DNA of 64,000 nucleotides from Methanocella_A sp963792125 (lineage in GTDB: Archaea > Halobacteriota > Methanocellia > Methanocellales > Methanocellaceae), in NCBI GenBank assembly GCA_963792125.1, contig CAWBVA010000005.1, forward strand, positions 1 to 64,000, read 5' to 3'. Below, in pieces: positions 58,635 to 64,000 of the stretch. The notes below the pieces were generated by a model. The model was not told where the DNA came from. It was given only the letters and a program-made list of their open reading frames with translations, and searched no databases. Numbering within the stretch: the first letter of the stretch is position 1; each line of letters opens with the position of its first letter. A program made the translations under genes and the position numbers.

Positions 58635-59365
58635 GCCATGCACTCTCCGTAGCCGTTCTTCCTGATGTCGTCCAGCAGCTCTACCGAGTTGCCCTGGCAG
58701 AGCACATGGCCCTTCATCATGACGTAAGCCTTGTCAGCCTTGACAAAGTCCAGGATGTTGCCGAAATGAGTGATAATGAGACCTGACTTGGTCCGCTCGA
58801 TGGTCTTCTTCTCCTTCTCGAGCAGCTCGTTGATGGTACGCCCCACAAGTCCGATGTTAACAAGGTCGACGCCGCTGTCCGGCTCGTCCAGCATGACGAA
58901 GTCCGGGCGCTGGCCCAAAAGCTGGAGCAGCTCAGAGCGCTTGATCTCGCCGCCGGAGAAGCCGAGGTTCACGTCCCGGTCCAGGAAGGTATCGAGGTTC
59001 AGCTTTTTGGCCAGGTCGTCGATCTCCGCGTCGGTGACCTTGCGGCCGCGCGACTCGAGGCTGATACGGACCATGTCCCTGAGCTTCACGCCCCTGATGA
59101 CGGGCGGGTGCTGGAACAGGATGCCGATCCCGAGCTTCGACCGCTCGTCCATCGGTGCATCGGTGATGTCCTTATTCTTGTAGTAGATCTTGCCAGCGGT
59201 GACTTTGTAACGGGGCACCCCGGCGATCGTGAACAGAAGCGAGCTCTTGCCCGACCCGTTGGGGCCGAACAGGGCATGGGTCTCGCCCTCGTTGATTTTC
59301 ATGTTCACATCGTTAAGGATACGCTTCTCGTCTACCTCGACGCTTAAATGTTCAATACTAAGCAT
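58619..59365 (-). CDS. sufC: SUF system ATPase
   Basis: A 248-residue ABC ATPase with Walker A GPNGSGKSS, FQHPPVIRGV in the Q loop, signature LGFSGGEIKRSE, Walker B FVMLDEPDSGVD and the long C-terminal LEKEKKTIERTKSGLIITHFG typical of SufC, ending in GECMACAKK. It drives conformational change of the SufB scaffold during cluster assembly. GGATGGAG precedes the ATG. No SUF regulator is adjacent, and the CAATTG palindrome is absent from its promoter. Confidence 0.93.
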   Translation of the reverse strand: MLSIEHLSVEVDEKRILNDVNMKINEGETHALFGPNGSGKSSLLFTIAGVPRYKVTAGKIYYKNKDITDAPMDERSKLGIGILFQHPPVIRGVKLRDMVRISLESRGRKVTDAEIDDLAKKLNLDTFLDRDVNLGFSGGEIKRSELLQLLGQRPDFVMLDEPDSGVDLVNIGLVGRTINELLEKEKKTIERTKSGLIITHFGNILDFVKADKAYVMMKGHVLCQGNSVELLDDIRKNGYGECMACAKK

Positions 59366-59454
59366 AGGGCTCCATCCTGAAATGATAACGATCGTGCTAT
59401 GGAGGTAATATGACTAATATCTTAAAACGTTTTGGATGTGCTGGTTTTTGCGGG

Positions 59455-59590
59455 GCTGTCGGGGGGCTTTGTTCCAAAAAAGCCCCCCTGACTCGCGACA
59501 CCGGGCGCCCGTGCCGAAGGCACAAATCAGGATAGTTTTTGAGGGGCGCACGGGGAACTTTTTACCAAAAAGTTCCCCTGACACCTGCTA
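59455..59590. repeat. Twin-hairpin dispersed element, copy B
   Basis: Hairpin 59461-59488 (GGGGGGCTTT with AAAGCCCCCC) and hairpin 59552-59578 (GGGGAACTTTTT with its complement), joined by CGACACCGGGC...GTGCCGAAGGCACAA. It is the same element as at 45336-45490, in the same orientation. The adjoining 59630-59660 holds CACAGAGGGCACGGAGGGC, another short-unit repeat. No gene in 59366-59685. Confidence 0.82.
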
Positions 59591-59685
59591 AAAAAAGTTA
59601 CTACCGTTAAAGTGAGTACTGAGGAAGCATCGGTCACAGAGGGCACGGAGGGCGCAAAGAATAAAATAAAAAAGAAGAGGCGTTT

Positions 59686-60874
59686 TTACAGCTTCAGCTG
59701 GCTGACGACGTCGACGGTGCGGTTGATCTCGTCCTTCGTGATCACGAAGGGCGGCACCAGACGGATGACGGTGTCGGACGCCACGTTGATGAGTATGCCT
59801 TTCTCCCGTGCCTGGTCGACCAGCGAGTTGCCTTCCCGTTTCATCTGGACGCCGATCATCATGCCCAGGCCGCGGACGTGGTCCACGAAGTCCTGCTTGC
59901 ATCTCTTTGCCAGCTCGCTCTTCATGTAGTTGCCCATGTCCCGGGACCGCTCGACCAGCTTCTCCTCTTCCATGGCTTTGATGGTGCCCAGCGCGGCCGC
60001 GCAGGCCAGCGGGCTGCCGCCGAACGTAGAGGCATGGTCGCCTTTGGTAAAGGACCTGGCCACGTTCTCCGTCGCCATCATGACGCCCATGGGGAAACCG
60101 CCGGCGATGCCTTTGGCCACGCACATGACGTCCGGCTGGACGCCGAAGTGGTCCTTGCCGAACCATTTGCCGGTGCGGCCCATGCCAGTCTGCACCTCGT
60201 CGAAGATGAGGACGATGTCTGCCCGGTCGCAGATCTTCTTGACCTCTTTCAGGTAATCCTTCTGGGGGATGTTGACGCCGCCTTCGCCCTGCACCGGCTC
60301 GATGATGACTGCCGCTGTGTCGGAGTCGATCTCGTTCCGGATGGCCTCGGCGTCACCGTACGGGACAAAGCTGGCGCCCGGCACCAGAGGCTCAAAGGGC
60401 TTGCGGTACTTTTCCTTGTGGGTGATACTCAACGCGCCCATAGTCCGGCCGTGGAAGCAGTGCTCTGTGGCGATGAAGCCCTTGTTCTCCGTATTCTTAC
60501 GGGCCAGCTTCAGCGCGGCCTCGATGGCCTCGGTGCCCGAGTTGCAGAAGAACACCCGGTCCATGCCTGACAGCTGTGCGAGCTTCTCGGCCAGTTCCGG
60601 CTGCAGCTCGTTGTAGTACAGGTTGGACGTGTGAATGAGCCGGGTTGCCTGCTCCTGGATGGCCGCGACGACCTTCGGGTGGCAGTGGCCCACGTTATTC
60701 ACCGCTATGCCTGCGACGCAGTCCACGTACTCCTTGCCGTCCGTGTCCCACACCAGCGCGCCCTTGCCCCGTGCGATGACGATGTGGCTGGCGCCCGTAG
60801 GTCTGAAAGACGTACTTAGCGTCCTTCGCGACGGCCCCCTCCCCGGGGGCCCTGCCAAAAGTGTTACCCTCCAT
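59686..60874 (-). CDS. argD: Acetylornithine aminotransferase (one frameshift)
   Basis: A class III PLP aminotransferase of about 395 residues in arginine synthesis: VDCVAGIAVNNVGHCHP, NSGTEAIEAALKLAR, FHGRTMGAL, IIEPVQGEGGVN, FDEVQTGMGRTGK and the PLP lysine in CVAKGIAGGFPMG. The start is the ATG at 60874 (MEGNTFGRAPGEGAVAKDAKYVFQ), with a break near 60803 that joins YGRQP to IVIARGKG. It follows guaA by 43 nt in the same direction; a shared transcript is possible. Confidence 0.92.
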
Positions 60875-60917
60875 TGTTTCTCACTTTAACTTTGATGATA
60901 ATGAATCAATCGCCTGC

Positions 60918-61835
60918 TTACTCGAATTCTATAGTTGCCGGGGGCTTGGGCGTGATGTCGTATACCACTCGCGCGACCGACGGTATCTCGGACGTGATGC
61001 GGGACGAGATTTTGTTGAGCGTCTCCCAGGGCAGCTCCATGTGGTTGGCAGTCATGGCGTCCCGGGACTCTACAGCCCGGACTGCTATGATCCAGCCGTG
61101 GCAGCGGTTGTCGCCTTTGACACCCGTGCCCTTCTCCAGCAGCGCTGCCAGGCACTGCCAGGGGTGGTACTGCTGGACCAGTTCCTGCTCTACGATAGCG
61201 TTAGCCTCGCGCACGATAGCCACCTTATCTCTGGTGACCTCGCCGATGACCCGTACGGATAAGCCCGGACCGGGGAACGGCATGCGCTCCGATATCTCGG
61301 AGGGAAGGTCCAGCGCTCGTGCCACGTCCCGGACCTCGTCCTTGTACAGGTCCGCTATCGGCTCGAGGATGCCCTTGAAGTCTACGACCGACGGCAGCCC
61401 GCCCACGTTGTGGTGAGACTTGATGCCTCCCTCGGACTCGATGCGGTCGGGGTAGATGGTGCCCTGTATCAGGTAGTCTACGTCCAGTGTTTTCGCGACC
61501 TGCTCGAACACGCGGATGAACGTCTCGCCGACGGCCTTACGCTTCAGCTCGGGGTCTGTGATGCCCTTCAGCGCCGCGAAGAACTGGTCGCTCGCATCCA
61601 CGATGCGGGGCTTCATGAAGCTGAAGATCTCCCTGATCCGGTCAGTCTCGCCCTTGCGCATGAGGCCCGTGTCCACATAGACGGGCACGAGACGGTCGCC
61701 GATCGCCCGGTGAGCTATGATGGCGCAGACTGAGCTGTCCACGCCTCCGGACAGCGCGATGAGCGCCTTGCCGCCCTTTACCTGGCCCTTAACGGTCTCC
61801 GTCGCCTCTTCGATAAACGCGTTCGCATCCACCAT
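60918..61835 (-). CDS. guaA: GMP synthase, ATP-pyrophosphatase subunit
   Basis: An intact 305-residue synthetase subunit, converting XMP to GMP. PP-loop ALSGGVDSSV, YVDTGLMRKGE, ESEGGIKSHHNVGGLP, MPFPGPGLSVRV and the dimerisation C-terminus ending PPATIEFE. As in most archaea the glutamine amidotransferase is a separate protein (GuaAa), not in this window. GGAGCA lies shortly before the ATG. Confidence 0.94.
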   Translation of the reverse strand: MVDANAFIEEATETVKGQVKGGKALIALSGGVDSSVCAIIAHRAIGDRLVPVYVDTGLMRKGETDRIREIFSFMKPRIVDASDQFFAALKGITDPELKRKAVGETFIRVFEQVAKTLDVDYLIQGTIYPDRIESEGGIKSHHNVGGLPSVVDFKGILEPIADLYKDEVRDVARALDLPSEISERMPFPGPGLSVRVIGEVTRDKVAIVREANAIVEQELVQQYHPWQCLAALLEKGTGVKGDNRCHGWIIAVRAVESRDAMTANHMELPWETLNKISSRITSEIPSVARVVYDITPKPPATIEFE

Positions 61836-62098
61836 ATTTTGCTCCGTTCGATTTTGGAAATAAGGAGGTTCAGTATTTAAAAGTATCTGATAGAGGGAAG
61901 CTGGCGGCCGGCAGCAAAGTGACCGGGTAAACGGGCATGAGAAACATGATCTGCCCGATGTTCAGCGCCTCATGAAGAAACGGCCTACAGTGCCTGCCGT
62001 CTTTGCAGCGCCCTCATAGATACCCCATAGAATCTGGCCCCGTCATATTAAATACTGTGGGCGTCGTGACCGTCAGCCATTCATAGGTTCGCGACATA

Positions 62099-62596
62099 AT
62101 GAGGAATGTGGCGGAAAAGCACACGACACAGGCACGGCTGGGCCCGACAGACGTCGATTTTTACACTGTCGGCTACGAGAAGCTTAGCGTGGAGGACCTT
62201 TTTGCGATCCTGAAGGGAGCCGGTGTACACTGTCTCGCAGACGTTAGAGATGCGCCATGGTCCCGGGTGCATGACTACAGGAAAAGCGTCCTCGAGGACA
62301 GGCTTGAAGGACTCGGGGCAGCACAGGGATATCACATTAAGTACATCTCTATGCCGTCGCTGGGCAACCCGCAGGAGAACAGGAAAAGCGATCATAGCCA
62401 CGCAGAGGCTATGACATATTACCGCCTCTACATACAGGCAAAGACGAAAGAGATGGACGAGCTGCACGATGTCATCGCCAGGTGCAGGACGGCGCTGATG
62501 TGCTATGAAGCCGACCCCGCAGAGTGCCACCGGTCAGAGCTCGCGAAGATAATGGCTGAAAGATACACGCTGACATTTGCCGATCTAAGGAAATAA
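62099..62596 (+). CDS. DUF488-family protein
   Basis: A 165-residue member of DUF488: FYTVGYEKLSVEDLFAILK, LADVRDAPWSRVHDYRK (the DVR-x-x-P-x-SR motif) and ALMCYEADPAECHRSELA (CYE-x-D-x-x-x-CHR). Conserved Arg and Cys suggest an enzyme, but no reaction is established. Intact, monocistronic. The 260 bp upstream (61836-62098) has no other gene; both this gene and guaA start within it. Confidence 0.85.
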   Translation: MRNVAEKHTTQARLGPTDVDFYTVGYEKLSVEDLFAILKGAGVHCLADVRDAPWSRVHDYRKSVLEDRLEGLGAAQGYHIKYISMPSLGNPQENRKSDHSHAEAMTYYRLYIQAKTKEMDELHDVIARCRTALMCYEADPAECHRSELAKIMAERYTLTFADLRK

Positions 62597-62614
62597 AGTG
62601 ATCGTCCGGCATAC

Positions 62615-62685
62615 AAGGGACCCACTCAGGTCGTTAATAAGGGACCCCTCCGTGTCGTTAATAAGGGACCCCTCCGTGTCGGTCG
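62615..62685. repeat. 24-bp tandem repeat between convergent genes
   Basis: The unit TCGTTAATAAGGGACCCCTC plus CGTG occurs twice exactly (62631-62654, 62655-62678), preceded by a degenerate partial copy (AAGGGACCCACTCAGG, 62615-62630). It sits between the ends of the DUF488 and flavodoxin-like genes. Confidence 0.8.
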
Positions 62686-62731
62686 CGCGCGTGCGTATGA
62701 CCGGCATGAAGACAGCGACACAATATAGTAT

Positions 62732-63289
62732 TTATGGCCCCCGGAGCGCTTTTTCGTCCCTGTGTGCGGTGTGTTCTCCGATAATGAGCCCCTTCTCCTG
62801 CTTCGCCTTCTCGCAGACATGCCGGATGCCTGCCTCGGAGAGACTTTTACCTGCCTGCGCCGCCAGCTTTTTAGCCCCTTCGTCCGGCGCGCCCTGGACG
62901 GCCAGCCCTGCGGAGAGGATATCGGACTTCTGCACGAATTGCGTCCCGAAGTAAGACAGGATGTTCTCGATGCTCTCGATGCACTTGAGCTGTCCGCCGT
63001 TGCCCGTGCCGAAGGCGATGACAGGCTTGCCCTCGAAGTGTCCTTTGAACGGCAGGGCACCGTCGAACAATGACTTCAGCTCGCCGCTCATGTAGCTGAA
63101 GTACGTCGGCGACCCGAATGCCAGCGCCGAGGCGCGCTCGATATCCTGCGGCCCCACTTCACTGGCACGTTTGATCTCTACTTCGACATTCTGCCCGTGC
63201 TTTGCGCCGTCCGCAATGGCCCGTGCCAGAGCCTCGGTGTTGCCGGACATGGAAGTATAGATTATGAGAATACTCGGCTTGTCTACCAT
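62732..63289 (-). CDS. Flavodoxin/WrbA-like FMN protein
   Basis: A 185-residue flavodoxin-fold protein: phosphate-binding loop IYTSMSGNTEALA, FGSPTYFSYMSGELKSLFD and AFGTGNGGQLKCIESIE, as in the NADPH-dependent FMN reductase/multimeric flavodoxin group. Likely an electron carrier or quinone-type reductase. The start is the ATG at 63289, which begins the conserved MVDKPSILIIYTS; a longer frame would lack similarity. Ribosome site is weak. The C-terminal 20 residues are charged and variable. Confidence 0.83.
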   Translation of the reverse strand: MVDKPSILIIYTSMSGNTEALARAIADGAKHGQNVEVEIKRASEVGPQDIERASALAFGSPTYFSYMSGELKSLFDGALPFKGHFEGKPVIAFGTGNGGQLKCIESIENILSYFGTQFVQKSDILSAGLAVQGAPDEGAKKLAAQAGKSLSEAGIRHVCEKAKQEKGLIIGEHTAHRDEKALRGP

Positions 63290-63419
63290 GAGAGTCACAG
63301 AGAAATGTTGGCGGCCCGGGATGATAATCGTGCCCCGGGCCCGGGAATGATAAACGGCCATTGCCGTGATGATTGGAATGAAAAGGAGAGAGTGCCGTCG
63401 TCCGGAGCTCAGCCTGATT

Positions 63420-63650
63420 ACACCCACCCTGGCTGTGCCCCGAGTATATAGCACCCTTAGCTCGTAACCCCGTCTTTCACCTGCCACACCGGGAACCTTC
63501 AGGTGACTGCCGGGCCGGATTTGTGATCCGGCCCTGGTGCTGTTCCATCCTTCCTCAAACCCGATCCTACATGCCACACAGGTCTATTGATAATTGGTAG
63601 TGCCAGCCCGCTTGCGCGATGGCCAGCTCCACGGGAGGTCCCAAATGTAG
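63420..63650 (-). ncRNA. Possible structured RNA or long leader
   Basis: The 515-bp gap 63290-63804 has no protein gene. On the minus strand a TATA-like tttataaata (63662-63671) would start a transcript near 63645 that can fold several strong hairpins, including GGGCCGGAT-cacaa-ATCCGGCCC (63510-63534) and an imperfect one at 63603-63626. I see no motif of RNase P, SRP RNA, a snoRNA box pair or a known riboswitch. It may be the leader of the flavodoxin-like gene. Confidence 0.3.
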
Positions 63651-63804
63651 ATTAATCAATTATATTTATAAAACTTGCCAAATTAAATAGCTGTTAATCG
63701 CTATTTTCAATAATTTTACCTTGTATCGCTTGTCGAGCCTGAAAAAGATATAAATGAAAAAAAGGACGCCGATACATGGACATACGCCCCTGTACCGCGC
63801 TGTT

Positions 63805-64000
63805 TTACAGGCTGCCGACGAACTTGGGACGCTTCGACAGGTTCCTGACGACGGGCAGCGGCCTGTTGGGCAGGCATGCGGTCTCGCGCTGGAGACGTGC
63901 GATCAATTCTTCCCGCGTCATCTCGACCTTCTTGGGCTTGCCCGGCTCGGACTCGGATCGCACGACGACGGGCAGCTTGTCGCTGTTTACCTCGGTGTCG
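63805..64000 (-). CDS. C-terminal part of an unknown protein (runs off the window)
   Basis: On the minus strand an open frame enters at the window edge and ends at 63805. The visible 64 residues are charged, with VVVRSESEPGKPKKVEMTREEL and the ending RNLSKRPKFVGSL. Base composition fits coding DNA, but I do not recognise the protein. Confidence 0.5.
   Translation of the reverse strand, partial: DTEVNSDKLPVVVRSESEPGKPKKVEMTREELIARLQRETACLPNRPLPVVRNLSKRPKFVGSL

Noticed and set aside
63420..63650. RNase P RNA or SRP RNA
   Set aside because: None of the conserved core motifs of either RNA (for example GGAAAGTCC or the SRP helix 8 loop) could be found.

Overview
The window reads as chromosome of a GC-rich methanogenic archaeon, most likely a Methanocellales (Methanocella-like) euryarchaeon. 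Supporting this are a Sep-tRNA:Cys-tRNA synthase (SepCysS), a methanofuran-pathway tyrosine decarboxylase (MfnA), an MptD-type dihydroneopterin aldolase, the archaeal dihydropteroate-synthase-like protein, a two-gene SufCB system, a GMP synthase split from its glutaminase, a geranylgeranyl reductase, an archaeal initiator tRNA, TATA-box promoters and a PGF-CTERM surface protein. The species assignment is inference; no rRNA gene is present.

Layout. 0-5.2 kb: initiator tRNA-Met, tatA, an Lrp-led four-gene operon, a PHP phosphoesterase, then about 0.9 kb of nested inverted repeats. 5.3-6.9 kb: DHPS-like protein. 6.9-16.3 kb: three tandem paralogous PAS histidine kinases facing a CheB-like and a CheR-PAS protein. 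16.4-23.8 kb: aroD, a cyclase-like protein, a sodium symporter with its tiny accessory protein, a thioredoxin-domain protein and a geranylgeranyl reductase. 23.8-30.1 kb: YHS protein, CopA and two tandem OPT-like transporters. 30.1-36.6 kb: mptD, then eight overlapping genes (six DUF2178-like membrane paralogues, a small membrane protein, an XRE regulator) divergent from an ABC exporter pair across an operator-rich gap. 36.8-43.4 kb: serA, a regulator coupled to ppsA, mfnA, hpt.

44.7-53.6 kb is the most interesting part. A palindrome, TTAACAATTGTTAA, occurs five times (three perfect, two with one mismatch): before a Cys-rich HTH regulator, before tRNA-Cys, twice before SepCysS, and before a free-standing threonyl-tRNA editing-domain gene that leads iscS, iscU, a leaderless substrate-binding-like protein and a MoaD/ThiS-like sulfur carrier. 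metY and metX-CBS lie between. I infer a cysteine/sulfur regulon that includes a tRNA gene. A separate trio follows (ABC ATPase, CobW/HypB-type GTPase, Fe-S protein), then an AN1 zinc-finger membrane protein, sufC-sufB, argD, guaA, a DUF488 protein and a flavodoxin-like protein.

Quality caveat: many genes with well conserved protein sequence are interrupted by one-base frameshifts, densest at 47.2-51.2 kb, while other long genes (histidine kinase 1, CheR-PAS, serA, ppsA, the second OPT protein, sufB, guaA) are clean. This looks more like consensus error than decay, so I give whole-gene spans and state where the frame breaks.
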